Shown: positions 24,401 through 37,849, counted from the first letter of the stretch. The stretch: DNA of 64,000 nt from Rhizaria sp. SCN 62-66 (GCA_001724265.1 MEDY01000169.1:21369-85368), one strand, 5' to 3'. Program-made: numbers and translations. The notes: generated by a model not told the origin, from the letters alone.

Positions 24401-27330
24401 TTCTGCTCGCCGCGCTCGTGCCCGCCTCGCTGGCGTTTCCCTTCTTCAACGCCTCGGCGCCGCTTTTCCGGCTGGCCACCGTCATGGTCGTGTACATTTA
24501 CTGCTGGGGCGGCGTCGTCTACGCGTGCGAGCAGACGGGCGTGAACCACGTCTTCGTCCTCGCCATGGACCCCCGGTCCGCGCTGTCTTCCCTCCGCGTC
24601 TGGCTGGCCGCGTCCACGCTCGCCTTCGCAACCCTCGCGTCGGGGCTTGTTTGTTCGGTGCTCTATCTGAGGGCGTGGCTAGCGCAGGCCGCCGACATCG
24701 TCGAGACCACCGAGGACGCGACGCTGATGTTCGCGACCCCGACCATCGTCCACACGCTCACCTTCCTGCTGCTGGTGACGGCCGTCTTCGTCCCGGCGGA
24801 CGTCTTTTGGTTCCCCACGCGGCGCTACCTAGGCCGCGTTTTCCGCCGCATCATCTTCTTCATCTGGATGCCCGTCTCGTTCGAGTCGACGTTCATCGCC
24901 GATCAGCTTTGCTCGCTGTCAAAGGTTCTGTTCGACATCGCTTACGCCTTCTGTTTCTATCTCTCGTCGTCGTTCCTGCCCGTCGTCGCCACCGAGGTCT
25001 GGCAGGCGCTCTCGGGCCAGTCTGATGACTCCGCGCCCTCAATCACCGCGGGCGCCGGCGAGCTGACCTGTCTGCAGTGCCGCCCCATGGTCAAAAACTT
25101 CCAGTGGGTGCTGGCCTTCGTTCCGTTCCTGATCCGCTTCGGACAGTGCCTGAAGCTGGCGTACGCGCGTAAGGGCGACGCGCGGCACTTACAGCTCGGC
25201 AACGCATGTAAGTACCTCTCGGCCATCGCCATGACGGCGACGGCGCTGATGTTCAAGAAGGCCATGACGACGCTGCAGATGCTGACCGCGAAGCTCGAGC
25301 TGCTGGGTGGAGAGGTCACGGCCGCGGCTAACGGCGCCACGTCGCGTCTGTCCGTGTCGCAGTTTGTGGTCGACAAGGTCCATACGGCCGCCACCAGCAT
25401 GGCCTCAAACGCCGCCGCCGCCTCCCCAGCCGCTGCCACCACTGCTTTTGCGGCCGCGACCGCGGTGAACGCAACTGCCGCTGCTGGCGCTGGCACTGCG
25501 CTGACGACGGCGGCCTCGGCGGCCGTGACGGCGCTGACTGCCGAGGTGGCCGAGGCGAGCCAGTGGGTGACTGTGCTGCGGCACCTGTTCCTGACTACCG
25601 CGATCGTCGCCACGCTCTTCCAGCTCTTCTGGGACCTGCGCTTCGACTTCGGGCTGCTGGAGCCCTCGGAGGCGTTTCCCTTCCGCAAGAAGTCCGCGCT
25701 GGGTTCCCGCGCGAGCCGCTACTACACTTTCGCGATCATCACCAACACGCTGTTGCGGCTGGCATGGATCGACACGCTGTTCCCGTCCTCGCTCGGCGTG
25801 TCGGTGCTGCGCGACGACCTCTTCCTGCTCTTCCTGCTCTGCCTCGAGGTGCTCCGCCGTGCGCAGTGGAGCTTTATCCGGCTCGAAAACGAGCATCTGA
25901 ACAACGTGGGCGAATTCAGGGCCTTCCGCATCGAGATCCCCGCCGTGCCGCCGTTAGTTAAGCCGCGCGGCTCTACTTCCAGCTCCAGCGCAAGCAGCAC
26001 GACGGCGGGCATCAGCGACCACTCCAGCAGCAGCAGCGGCAGCGACAACGATCACGACGACAGCCAGTCTGCGCTCAGCGCCGGCGGCAATGATCTGAGT
26101 AACACCCGCGTGGGCGAGTCCGACACGGACGACACCGGTGACGACTTGATGAGCAGTGGCAGTGCGAACCGCACTCTGTTGCCCTCGATCGTGATCAGCA
26201 GCCCCACGCTCTACACTCCGACCCACGGTCACCTCACCCCGACCCACGGTCACTCCCCTGCCCACGGTCACTCCGCCGCCGCCGCCGCCTCTGCCGCGGC
26301 CCACGGTCACGCGACGCTGAGTCCCGCCCACGGCCGCGCCCGCCGCGACAGCATCAGCGAGATCCTCGCCGACGGCTTCGGCATGGGGCTCGCCGCCGCC
26401 ACCGCAACCTACGACGAAAGCGCCAACAGCACGCCGCTTGCGCCGACCACCATTGTTAGTTCAAGCAGTGGCAGTGGCAGCGGCGGCAGGGCCAGGACCA
26501 ACAGCGTTGGGGCGGCCAACGCCGCCGGCAGCTCGAGCTTAACTGCAGTCACTGCTTCCGGCAGCGGCCTCCCCAGCTCAAGCACCGGCGCCAGCGCGGG
26601 CGGCGCCAGTGTCTGCTCCAGCGCCGCCGCCGCTAGTGGCAGCGACTCTAGCACCGGCCGGTTCGCCGACGCGCTCTTCGCCACCCTCAACAGCAACAGC
26701 AACAACAGCAGCAACGCTCTGGGCGCCGGCTCGTACGCCAACAGCAGCTACGTTAGCAGCGTGGAGAACGACAGCGGTGGCGGTGCGAGCCTGGGTAGCG
26801 CGCTCAGTAACGCCCCCAGCGGCGCTAGCGGCGTCAGTGCACGCAGCAGCAACGCCCCCTCTAGCAACGCCCCCGTCATCAACACGAGAGCGGCGGCGTT
26901 CAGCCCCGGCAGCGTCACCATCACCGTCATTCCCAGCACGCTCAGCAGCAGCAGCAGCAGTGGCGGCGGTAGCGGGGGCGGTGGCTCAGGCCGGCCCCGC
27001 CGCGGCTCCGTGTCGACGGGCTCGGCGCGGCTGCTGCGGCGGGCTGGAGCCACCTTGCACCAGTGTGCGCAGACGGCGGTCGTCGTCGGCAAGGCCAAGT
27101 GCAAGTTCCTCGCGCTGCTGGCGCGGGCCAAGGCCAGAAAGCGCGCCGCGCTGGCCGAGGCCGCGCAGGCCGTTGCGGCGACGCAGCTGATGACTCAACA
27201 GTTACAGTCGCACTCTCAGTCTCAGGCCCAGCAGACACAGCCTCAGCCTCAGTCTCCACAGCTGTCGCTGTCGTACCCGCAGCCTCAGAGCAGTGGCGCG
27301 AATGGCGTCGAAGGCGTGAACAGGGGGTGA
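21465..27330 (+). CDS. XPR1: SPX-EXS phosphate exporter, XPR1/SYG1 type
   Basis: Two exons, 21465-21497 (11 codons only) and 21757-27330, give 1868 residues and a TGA stop. The tiny first exon plus VPEWGSAYVHYDDHL makes the start of an SPX domain, so the splice (donor GTACGG) is well supported. The rest of SPX is broken by ~400 residues of low-complexity insert with SRPS and ASPR repeats, then resumes with FCTLYLSDITLVDTFFAK and the LKKGLRRAFRELL helix (about 770). The EXS membrane domain spans about 875-1400: SFESTFIADQLCSLS, FLIRFGQCLKLAY, WDLRFDFGLL, and FIRLENEHLNNVGEFRAF. XPR1 proteins export phosphate across the plasma membrane under control of inositol pyrophosphates bound to SPX. Here the usual Lys cluster of SPX is missing. 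The C-terminal ~460 residues are Ser/Asn-rich with HGH repeats. AATAAA follows at 27504-27509. Confidence 0.92.
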
Positions 27331-28404
27331 TTAATACGTTTGAATTCCTTTTTTCCAGATTATGTTCTAGATATGCAACGACTGAGGCTGACTGTGGTCG
27401 CCACTATGCCAGCAGAAAACAACTTTGTTTTGTTTAACCAAGATATGAAGATCTGCATTTTACTATTTTGATTTACCACATTGAATTTTATGCTCTTGAT
27501 AAAAATAAATTATTTGAGTCATTTGTGTTTTCCAAATTGTGCATAGTTAGACGGAGTTACTACGTTAGATATGCGCCAATTCGCTGCAGCTAGTGACCGA
27601 GCGGGTGGTTTCTGGGAGATATCTCATGGATAGCGGTTCAATTCGCTATTAATATTTTGTGGCATGAAACATCACCCCAGAAAAAAGTTTATGTCAGCTG
27701 CATATTATCACTCAAGTGACTGTTTTGATGTAGGTCTGGTTAAGTATTGTGTTTGGCGCGACACATCTTGCTTATTCGATTTCGATCTCGACGCGAGATC
27801 AGCCTTGGACTAACGTAAACTAGAGGGCGATCGGGTCACGGGGAAGAAACCTCATTTTCACGTTATTATCGCTCGGGAAAAAGAAGGTCAAATAATTTTC
27901 TTGAAACTAAAATTAGTATAGTTTACAATTTCATTGAAAGTAGCCTCATTGACGATCAAATTTCCAGGGAAACTTGGAAAGAAAAATCCCCATTGCAGGA
28001 TGCTCCTTCTTATCCAAACCCGTTACCCCATACTAATCTTTAAGATATGCCCTGTTATCCGTCATTAGTTTCGGTTAACACTTTCTGCATGAGCTTTTCC
28101 GTATTAGATCTTTTAGTTCTTCAACTTTCATTTTCGCACACTTTGTTTTCACGGCGCTGGGTCTCTTCGTAACCATGTAATCCTACCCGATGTGCCCCTG
28201 TCTCCCCCTACCTACACCTTAGCATCCCCGCTCATCCCGTTTCGCCCCGCTTTTTCCCCTTTTTTTCACGCCACTGCTTTCTCGCCTCCGTAGTTTCGAC
28301 TCTTTTTCCTATAGTTTCTCTTTCTTTTTTCTAAGTTGCGCGCCTGTCTCACAGAGATCCAAGCGCTCTCCTACGTGGGACCGCGCGTGCAGCCCCGCCC
28401 TGCA
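27331..28404. other. Intergenic region before the giant low-complexity gene
   Basis: About 1.07 kb. AATAAA at 27504-27509 serves the XPR1-like gene. The region 28140-28335 is pyrimidine-rich and could be leader or a 3' splice site: CTGTCTCACAG at about 28344-28354 looks like an acceptor, so a 5' non-coding or short coding exon upstream cannot be excluded. I found no GTACG donor here. Confidence 0.5.
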
Positions 28405-28565
28405 ATGGAGTCCGCTCAAAACCCCACCAGCGCGCACCGCATCGGAGCCTGCGCCGCCATGCCACTGTTTTTGTCCCCGCAGGGCGCTTCCCCACCGCTG
28501 CCGCCAAGCTGGAACCAATCGCGCGCCTCCCCCACCTACCTCGACTCTGGCGCCGCCGCCACAGG

Positions 28566-28600
<35 letters not shown>

Positions 28601-31600
28601 ATGCGTCCGCCACCGCGAACCCAGCCAGGCGGGCAATGGCGCTAACGTACTCGTTGTCGGCGCAGCAGGGACAGCAGCAGCAGCAGCAGCAACAGCAGCG
28701 ACAGACTGTCGGGGCGGTGGCGCGGCCGCAGCCGGGAGCGTCGCCGTTATCTCTCATCTCGCTCTCTGCGATCACAAGCCCCGCTGACGGCAATACCGTT
28801 CTTAGTCCCGCCGCTAACCTGAACCTTAGCGGCGTGAGCACTGACAATAGCGGTGGCCTTATGTTGAGCCGGTCAATGACTGGCGGTCATTTGCCGACCA
28901 GCTCAACCTTAGCGTCAACAACAACAACAACAACAGTTACGACCACCAGCACAAGCACAACAACTACAACGACGACGACAACGGGCACGAGCAGCAGCAT
29001 GAACACAAGCTCTAGCTTTGGCAGCAGCAATAACAGCATCAGTAACGCAATGACCGCAGCGGGCTCCGCCGTCGCCTCCCCGCCAAACGCCAGCTCTGGC
29101 GCTGGCACTGGCGCTGGCGCTGGCACTGGGGTTGGGGTTGTCGCTGGCTTCCGTCCTCAGATGCAGGCTCAGTCGCGGCCGCAGTCACGCCTGGCCTTTG
29201 CTGCCTCTGTGGCCGCTGTCCCGGCGCCCACCATTTCCCTCGCGCCCAACACCAGCCTCGGCATCAGTGCGGCGATGCACCACGCGCGCATGGCCGCCGT
29301 GTCCCCACTGATGCCGCTCGCCAGCACGGCCAATCTGGGCACATTCGGCGTCGGCATTATTGGCATCGGCGCCAGCGGCGGCGGCAGCAGCGGTGTGAAC
29401 GGGTTCATCGGCAGGCTTAGCAACGGCGTGGGCATTAGTAACATGAGCAACAATCTCAACAGCAGCATCACTGGCATCAGCGGTGCGGGTGTCGGGGTGC
29501 GGACTGCTGCACCTAGCCCCTTTGAGCCGCACAGCGGCGGCAACACTCGCGTTGTAAGCGGCCACGGCCACGGTCACTCAGCTGCTCACGGTCACTTGCT
29601 CGGCCTGTCAGTCCCCCGGACCAACGAGAAGGACCGGCACCGCATCGTTAATGCGCACGCAATCGGCCACAGCGGCGGCGGTAGTGGCGGCGGCGGGGCC
29701 AACAGCAACAGCCTTAACAGCAGCATTATCAGCGGCAGTGGCGGTGGCGGTGGCGGTCCGAGCAGTGGGTTAGGCTAGGGGCTGGGGCAGGGCGGTGCCC
29801 TGATGCTGGCCGGGCTAGGCCCTATGTCAGGCTACGACGGCGCCTCGCCAGTGCCCCTACTGCACGCCAACCACCCAAGCGCAAGCGCAACCCACGCCCG
29901 CATGGCCCGCGGCTACAGCAGCAGGAACAGCAGTAGACGCAGCAGCACCAGCAGCGCCAACAACTCGAGTGACGGCAACAGCAACAGTCCCTTGAGGTCG
30001 CCGCCGTCGCCGCTGCCGCTGCCGCAGCCGCTGGAGCTGCCGCTGACCCTGCCGCTGCCGCCGGTGACGCAGGGGCAGACGCTGCTGCCGCTGATGTCGC
30101 TGACGCATCTGACGCGGTCCCAGTCGCTGATGCAGGCTCAAGCGCATTCCCAGCCGCAGTCGCACGCTCAGTCGCCGCAGACGCCGCGGTCGCCGCGCTC
30201 GCCGATGGCGAACACTGTTGTGCCTGACGCCAGCAGTAACAACAGCGGCGGCAACTGGCGCAACCAAAGCGGCCGCAGCCGTGAGAGTCAGCAGTACGAT
30301 TGCAATAACTGCAGCAGCAACCGCGGAAGTAACCACGCCGCTCGCAGCAACGGCACTGGAAACGGCTTTAGGTCGACCGCTGCCGCTGCTGCGGCCGCGG
30401 CTGCTGCCGCTTCGGCCACTGCAAACCACAACGCGACTGGCATCGCGATGTACGTGCCTCCCCGCCCCAGCCACGTCCACGGCCACGGCCACGGCCGCGG
30501 CTCCGGGAGCAACCTTGCGGACGCGTTGGCGCACGCGGGCGACGACGGCAGCGGCGGCATCCGGGCGAGAAGGCGTGTGTTTCCCATCAGCACCGCGGAC
30601 AGCACCTCAAGCCACAGCAACAGCAACATCAAAGACGACGCGTCTGCCTCCTTTGATGCGATGGCGGCTACCCACGGGCACCAAGCAGTCTCGTTTGTGC
30701 CGTTCTGCGGGTTTGGTACCGCGGTGCGCGTTGGATCTGCGCTTATCGCGTCTGAGTTCTCGCCGTCTGGGAGCAAAGAGAGCGAAAACAACAGCACCAG
30801 CACTGGCAGTGGTAACAATAGCAATGAAAGTGACAGCAACATTCATCTTAACGGCAATAGTCGCTCTAACAGTGACGACTTCGACTCGAATATTGTCCCA
30901 CTTAATGGTATTGTAACCGCTGGCAACACGATGAATATATTGAGCAGTGGCGGCAGTAGCGGAAGCAGCCGCAAACGCCGCAGCCGCAGTCGTCACAATC
31001 GCGGCGAAAACGCTGCTGCTGGTGCAAATACCATATCTGGCAACGGCAATAACATCCGCGGCAATGCTAATAAGATCGTGAACAGCTCTAAGGCTGGCCG
31101 CGGTGGCAATACTCCTAGCCACAATCATAGCAAGAGCAAGGATAGTCCCCGGTCAGCGTTCAAACGCACCCGCAACATCGTCAACAAAAGCGGCGCCGAT
31201 TCGTCACACGTCTTGCCAAGTAGCGTGCACAGTCAAGCTAACGGCGGGGGCATGCATTGGAATATGAACGGCAGCTCCCATACCCAGAGCAGCTGCAGCA
31301 GCACGGGCGCGAGCAGCAGCTTTGCATCCCACTACGGCTTTACTTTGCTACACAGCACGAGCACCGCTATTGGCGTTAATGGGAACGATAGTATCCGTAA
31401 TGCTGCGCACATTGCGTCGTCGCAGTCGATGCCGCGTCAGCCGAATCACCAGCTCTCCAACGGCGCAAACGGCAACTCGGGCAACGCTAACAATAGTATG
31501 CCGTTATCGTCGTCGCTCCCGTCGCACTACGGCCACGGTCATGGCGCCAGACCCGACTCTCGGTCGAGCACTGGCGCTGGCGCTGGCGCTGGCGCCGTTA

Positions 31601-34600
31601 AGGTGGGCGCACCAGTGCCGAGCTCCCCATCATCGGCCTCTGCAGCCGCTGTTGCCGCCGCGTTTGCTACGGGCCGCACCGGTGGCCCCGCCGGCGCCGC
31701 AGCCGCAGCCGCCGCTAAGAGCGCCGCCGCAGCAGCAGCCGCCGCCGCGGTGAAGTCTACGAGCCCGCGCCGGCTGGTGCGCGCGATGACCCCCGGCGGC
31801 GGCGGCGCCTACAGCCCGGTTCACGCGCAGTATGCGGAGGGGCGGGGGGTGCTGGGCCCGCGCGCGCTGCGGTTCGCCCACAGCAACAGCGGCCTCAACA
31901 GCAGCGGACACGGCACCAGCGGACACACGGATGGCGACGGCAGTGGCAACGCTGGTAGCACCGGGCAGAGCTTCGGTCAAGGCTATACTGACACTGGTGC
32001 TTCGTTTTTTTGCAGCAGCAGCAACAGTCTTGGCGGTAACGCGACTGGTGACGAGCAGCAGTTTTTCTACGAGGACGACGACAGTGATGACGATGACGAC
32101 AAGGACGGGGACGCCTTTGGGGACACGCTTGCTCTCGCCGCAGCTGCTGCAGCGGCCGCTGATGCACTCGCCGACAACGTCGCTGGCGTTGCCTATAGCC
32201 AGCCAGGAACAAACAATTTCGACACCGGTCTTGCTGCGGGACTCCATGACAACCTAAATTCTTGCAAAAACAAGGCCGGCAGCGCTGTCGCCAGTCCGGT
32301 GGCCGCACAGATTACGCAGGGGCGAGGCCGCAAGCGCAACAATAGTCCTTGCAAGCAGCAGCAGCAACAACAGCAGCTGCAGAATAAGCAAAGACTAGCT
32401 GGCAACAACGACGACGACGACGACGACAATGACAAAGATGATGTTGTTGTGACCACACCCAAGCTTGGTGTGAAACGCAGCCGGAAAGCCGACAGTATCA
32501 GCATTTACAGCAATGGTGCCCTGAGCGGCAACGCTCATGGTAGCCGCAAAGCTGCTGAATTGGTCCCTGGTACTGCCCCACAGCTGTCGTCCCAGTCATT
32601 CTCGTTCGCGCGGTCACGGCAGCGGCCGATGCCGGTGCCTGACCTCGACATCGCAGACTCGGAGATGCAGTCACATCTGCTACCGCCGCCGCAGCATCAG
32701 GCGTTGCTGCCCCCAATCGGGAGCTTGCCGTTCTCAGCCTCCGCGCCAGCCTCAGCAGCGGCGGCGGCTGCCGCGGCTGCAAGGGCCCCGGTCGCGGCCG
32801 CGCCGACGGGCGCGACGCCAGTCGCGGTCACGGGGAGCCCCGCGCGCAACACGGCGTTCCGGGCCACGGCAGCCGCGGGCGTGTCGCCGATGCTGCCGCT
32901 GGGAAATCTGCGCCTGCTGCAGCAGCAGCGGAAGCAGAAGCAGGAGATGGAGCAGCGGCAGCATGAGCTGCAGCGGCAGCAGCAGCAGTTGCAGCAGCAA
33001 CATCAGCGGCTGGGTCAGGTTTTTCCTGTTAGCTACGAGCAGCACCGCGCTCCCGGCATCGGGGCTGGCGCCCAGACTGACCGGGACCGGTTACCCAGCA
33101 TTGCTGAGACCGCCAACGCTGCCGTCACCGTTGCCGCCGCCGCCGCTGCTGCTGCCGCTGCGACTAATAGCAATAGTCGCGCCCCCGCGTTTGCATATGG
33201 CCACTCGTCGCCGCACAGTCGCTTTGACGCTACTACTTCTACTACTACCCACAGTCAGTCCTCAGCTTCCGGGCAGTCTGCGGCCCCCAGTTTCCCGGGC
33301 ACTGTTGCCCACGGTCACCTCAGCCACGCGAGCGCGTATGGCCACGTGCCCAACGCGGATAACCGGCATTCGGCTGCGCTCTCGGCCCCTACACACAAGC
33401 TTGGCGAGTCAAATGCGGCAGCCCACCCCGCCAACGCTACTGCCAACTCGCGATTTGAGATTATTAACCGTAATAGTGATGCCAACCCTGGCTTGAGCTG
33501 GAATGAAGGCGACAACGTGCAGGGCAATAGCTTTTCTAGCGTGAACACGAACAGTGACGTACCAAGCACTCCTAAGCGCGCAGGCAGGCCGCCCAAGAGC
33601 CTTAGTCACAAAGGCATGTTTGACAGTGACAGCGCGCTGGTCGGCGGTGCAGGTGCGAGCTTTCTAGCAAACATGCGGAGTTTGATTACTCGCAGGTTTT
33701 CTGGCGTAAATACCCCTGATAACAATTGTAAGAACAACGACTCAAACGCAAACCAGTGCAAGATTAGCAGCAATGCAGATGGTGGAAGCAACGGCGACAA
33801 CAGGGGTCAACGTATTGATGTCGCAAACCTAAACCCTGATTATGAAAGCAACGGTGGCAGCAACTATAGCCGCAACGACCGCGCAGCAACAGGCCGTGTA
33901 GATGCCGGCCTTAACGCCACGCTCGCAGCCAGGAGCAACGATTCTCCCGCACGTGTTGCCATCGTCAATGACGCGGCTAGCGCGGCCAACGGGCACGCTG
34001 GCCGTCTCCCCGCCCCGGTGCCGGCGCCGGGCGTCGCTGTCGTTGATTACGTCGGTGGCTCGAACACTGGCTTGAACACTGGCGGCGGGGCTGGCGCAGA
34101 TAACGTGTCCTTTGACGTCGGCAGTCTCGTGCCAAAGCAGCGCAGAAAACGCGGCACTGTCAAGCCGCTCAATGCGGTGTCGGTTGCGCTCGCAGTTTCT
34201 GCTGCAGAGGCTGCCGCAGAGGCAGTCGCTGCGACTGGGGCCGCGGCAGCCGCTGAATCTGCTACAGCTGCTGCTGCCGCTGCTGCTGCTGCAAATCGTA
34301 CTGTGGCTAAAATTGCTCCAACTGATTCGGCTGAATATGGTTCTGTATCTGGTCGTAGCAGCATACAGGGGCTACCGCCGCCTACGCCTGTTTCTGTGTC
34401 AAACCGCGCCAGCGCAAACGACGCCAGTCTAAGTACACGCGCGAATGTAAGCGCTAGCGTGGGCTTGCTGTCCCAGGTTGGCACGAGTATCAGCGCAGCT
34501 ATCAGCCAAGGCGCTTTCTATAACCCCAGCCCGAGCCGCCACAGTGCAAATGCGTACGCTAACAGCCACAATGCGGGTATCGACAGCAACGATAGCGCAA

Positions 34601-37161
34601 GGGCGGCAAGCGCAACTGCTCTCCGTGATTGCGTCGATGCGTTGAGCTCTCACGCACTCCTGGATCTGGGCGACGGCACCGCAGCTCTGGCCCGCAGCCT
34701 GAGTAGCCGCAATGGCACGAGCCGAGCGGATAGCGACGGCAGCGGCGGCTCTGTGTTTTACCTTCAGGCCGAGGATGGCGACGATGCTAATGGCGATCTC
34801 AGCGAGACACACAGCGCCTCTCACCGCGAGCAGCTAGAGCGACAGAACCACTGTGTGTCCCGTGATCAGCAGCACTATTTGCTGCGTGGATCTTAGCAGT
34901 TGCAACGGCAACAGCAGCAAGAGCAGTTGCAACAGGAACAGCAGCAAGAGCAGCTGCAGCAGCAGTTGCAGCGGCGGGCGCAGCAGCAGGTTCAGCTGCA
35001 GCTCCAACAGCAGTTCGACCAGCAGCAACAGCTCTTTGAGCAGCAGCAGCTCCAGCATCAGCAAGTTCAGCGCCAAATGCAGCAGCAGATTAAGCACTTG
35101 CAGAAGCTGCTTGAGGAGCAGCAAAAGCAGCAGCAGCTCCAGCAACAGCAGCAGCTGTTGCAACAGCAGCGTCAACCGCAGGTCGACTCGCGCCGCAGCA
35201 GTTACGGGACTAATAGCGACAACTCCGAGTACGTAAACAGCAGTAACACAACTAGCTATCCTGTAACAAGCAGTAGCAGTAGCAGTAGCAGCGGTCGCAG
35301 CACGAGGGTTCCCAAGCGGATCAGCAGCTTAAACTCCAGTCGCAACAGCAGTCCCAGTTACAACCACGCTCAAAACCACGCTGGTACCGTTGCCATCAGC
35401 GCTGCAGCTGCCGCGGCGATTGTTGCTGGCGTAAATAACGGCCAGTTTCAGCTCAACCACTACTCGCATCCGATCGCCGACTCCACAGACAGCAGCACTG
35501 TCGCCTCCGCAAGCGCGGTCTTGGCCGGCACGGCCCACGGGCACGCGACTCACCGGCGTATTAGGTCCTCTGGCGAGACTTATAAGCGCTCACACGGTCG
35601 GTCCCCAAGCCCCGCGCGCAGTCACAGTGACGACCATGGTTACAATCACGGTCACGGCCCCAGCCATAGCCATGTTTCCCACAGTTAGCTGAGCCACGGA
35701 CACTCTGCAGCTGCTCACGGCCACTCAAAGTTGAGTCTCACCTTACCAAGCTACGGCCAAGACGCTGCAAAGCACCGACAGCAGCAGCGCGACCAAGCTC
35801 GCCCCCGCGATCGCAGTGACCGGGACCGCGCTAGCGACTGCGACCGGGAGCATGCGAACGTGCGCGGCCGTAGCAACGACCGGGCCCACAGCCGCGGACA
35901 CAGCCGGGCCCACAGTCGCGAGCTCGGGTCGGGCCACGGCCACGATGAACGCGAGCACGCAGACCGTGGGCGTAGTGACCGTGGCCGTGAGCGCGAACAT
36001 CGTGAGAGTGGTAATCGCGGCCAGAGTCACGGTAACCTACAACTCCACCCTCACGCACAGGGCCTGACCCACAGTCATAGTTATAGCAACGCGTACAGCC
36101 ACTCTGCTCACGACCACTCTCCCGCGCACTCTGGTGGCGCGAACGATAGGTCTCCGCCGGGCCTGCGCCTGCACCTGCGCGCGCACTCCTTGCACTCGCA
36201 AGTCCAGCCTGTGCCTCAGTCGCCCGCCTTGCTTCAGCCCGCTTTGCCGCAGCCCGCCTTTGCTGCGGGCACGTCGATCGCCACCGCCATCAGTGTCAGC
36301 TCTAGCCCGGACTCGCTCGACGGCGCCAGTGCCGCTCGGGAGAACAACACTGGCGGCGCGCCGGGCGCAAGCACCGTCAGCAACGCTGTTGGCACCCCGA
36401 GCCCTCGGTCACGCCACGGTACAAACAGCGGCAACATCATCAATCGCGGCGGCGAGAACCCACTCAGCGTGAACAACTCGAAGACTGATGCAAGCTCTCC
36501 CCGCCTAAGCGTGGGAAACAACACCACGGACAACAATAATATCGGTGCCATCATCGCTGCCAGCCGTCGCCACACTGCGGCTCAGCTCAGCGCCATCGAC
36601 CGCGATGATGATGGTGATCATCATGGTTATGCCAGAGCCGCCAATATCGGCTTAAACAGCGCTGGCAGCCCTCGCGCTCAGGACACAGCAGCGGCTGGCG
36701 GTGAGGAGACGACTGATGATGCGCAGTCCGAAGGCTCGCTGGCCTCAGCCCTCGCCGTGTTTCTAAGGCAGCGGCACGAGCAGGAGCTGCTGCAGCAGCG
36801 GCATCAGCGTGAAGCGCAGACCCTGTGGCAGAACCTCACCAGTGCGATCGCGGCCGGCAACGTGGGGGCCGGCAGCATCACTCAGGCTCTCACGGCCACC
36901 AACAGCGGTGCTGCCACGGCGACTGCGGCGGCGCGTGCCACGGCGGCAACGTCGTCCTCGGCGGTGCCGTTTCAACTGACACCCGACGCAACCGCTGCGC
37001 TTGTAGCAGCTGCCGTTGCAATGTCGACTGCTAACAATGCGAATAGCGCTGCGATGCGCAATAGGGCTTCTGATATCGGCAGTGTGGGTGTCAATGGCAA
37101 TGCTGGGAGTGGTTTTGCTCTCGATACCACGCGTATCAGCAAGCAGTCTCAGCATCGATAA
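28405..37161 (+). CDS. Giant low-complexity protein read through three in-frame TAG codons
   Basis: One continuous frame of 2918 codons from ATG at 28405 to TAA at 37159-37161, containing TAG at 29776, 34894 and 35686 (codons 458, 2164, 2428) and no TAA or TGA. Under the standard code it would break into four pieces, all in the same frame with the same composition on both sides, so I read TAG as sense. No known domain is recognised. The protein is rich in Ser, Asn, Ala, Gly and His, with HGHGHS-type repeats, an AT-hook-like RAGRPPKS, acidic runs (EDDDSDDDDDK), a Gln-rich tandem repeat right after the second TAG, and a DR/HSR-rich stretch near 35780-36010. These suggest a nuclear or RNA-associated role, but this is only inference. 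An upstream exon is possible, because an acceptor-like site lies just before the chosen start. Confidence 0.7.
34894..34974 (+). repeat. Imperfect 27-base tandem repeat, Gln-rich, starting at a TAG codon
   Basis: Three nine-codon units begin at 34894, 34921 and 34948. The first starts TAG CAG TTG CAA, the second GAG CAG TTG CAA and the third GAG CAG CTG CAG. The in-frame TAG therefore occupies a position where the sister units have a Glu codon. Confidence 0.75.
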
Positions 37162-37849
37162 TGTTGTAGCTTTGCGGTGTTGTTGAGGCTACGTTGTGTC
37201 CCAAGATCTTTTTGACAATATCATTATATCTCTTTTCCTTCCGATTGTACATGTTTTCCTTAACTTTGAATAAGTGTTTATTTCACTGAATTGCCGCATG
37301 TGGCGTTACGCTGATTTTAATCAATCCTAGTGGTGCACAGGTTTGTGTCTTCGCATTGTTGCAAGTCTGTACTCCGCGCAGCCTAGCAACGCTAGGCAAT
37401 GTAACTTTCAAGTTGAACATATCAATCGTATGAGCACGCACGCGTGAAACAGACACTTTATTGAGAATAGATAAACGTAGTGTGTATGTGGCTCGCAAAT
37501 AAACAAGAACCACTTGAAACAAAGCTCTTGAAAACAAACACAACATGGTTACAGCAGCACAGCTTTTGAAATAATAATAATAGGGACTGGCTCGTGCTGA
37601 GACTACGTTTAACGAGAGTGTGGGGAAAGGTGTGAAAAAGATAAGCCGCCACATTGGCCTGCCTTCAACTTACACATGCCAATCGAACAAAACAAGGGAG
37701 TTGAACGTCGATTCGTTCGGCTTCATTCAGTGACTGACAGACACATCAATACAGAGAGGAAAACTGGTTGCACATGAAAACTTGTTGCGCACCCGAGCCC
37801 GTCGCGCACATCGCTCGCTCGCAGCGGACTGCTCGCGACAGCCTCCCTC
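37162..37849. other. Convergent 3' region, overlapping poly-A signals
   Basis: AT-rich spacer between the giant low-complexity gene (plus) and the metaxin-like gene (minus). A plus-strand AATAAA is at 37498-37503 and a minus-strand AATAAA at 37457-37462, so the two transcripts may overlap at their 3' ends by tens of bases. No gene is seen. Confidence 0.5.

Noticed and set aside
27620-27660. Hairpin TAGCGGTTCAATTCGCTA resembling a T-arm
   Set aside because: Loop size is wrong and no acceptor, D or anticodon arms flank it.
28405-37161. Four separate standard-code ORFs instead of one gene with three TAGs
   Set aside because: All pieces share one frame, composition and repeat types across each TAG, and only TAG (never TAA or TGA) interrupts. 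No GTACG intron flanks the TAGs. Splicing is still possible for the first TAG (GTAAGC near 29553, acceptor-like CAG near 29790), so RNA data would settle it.
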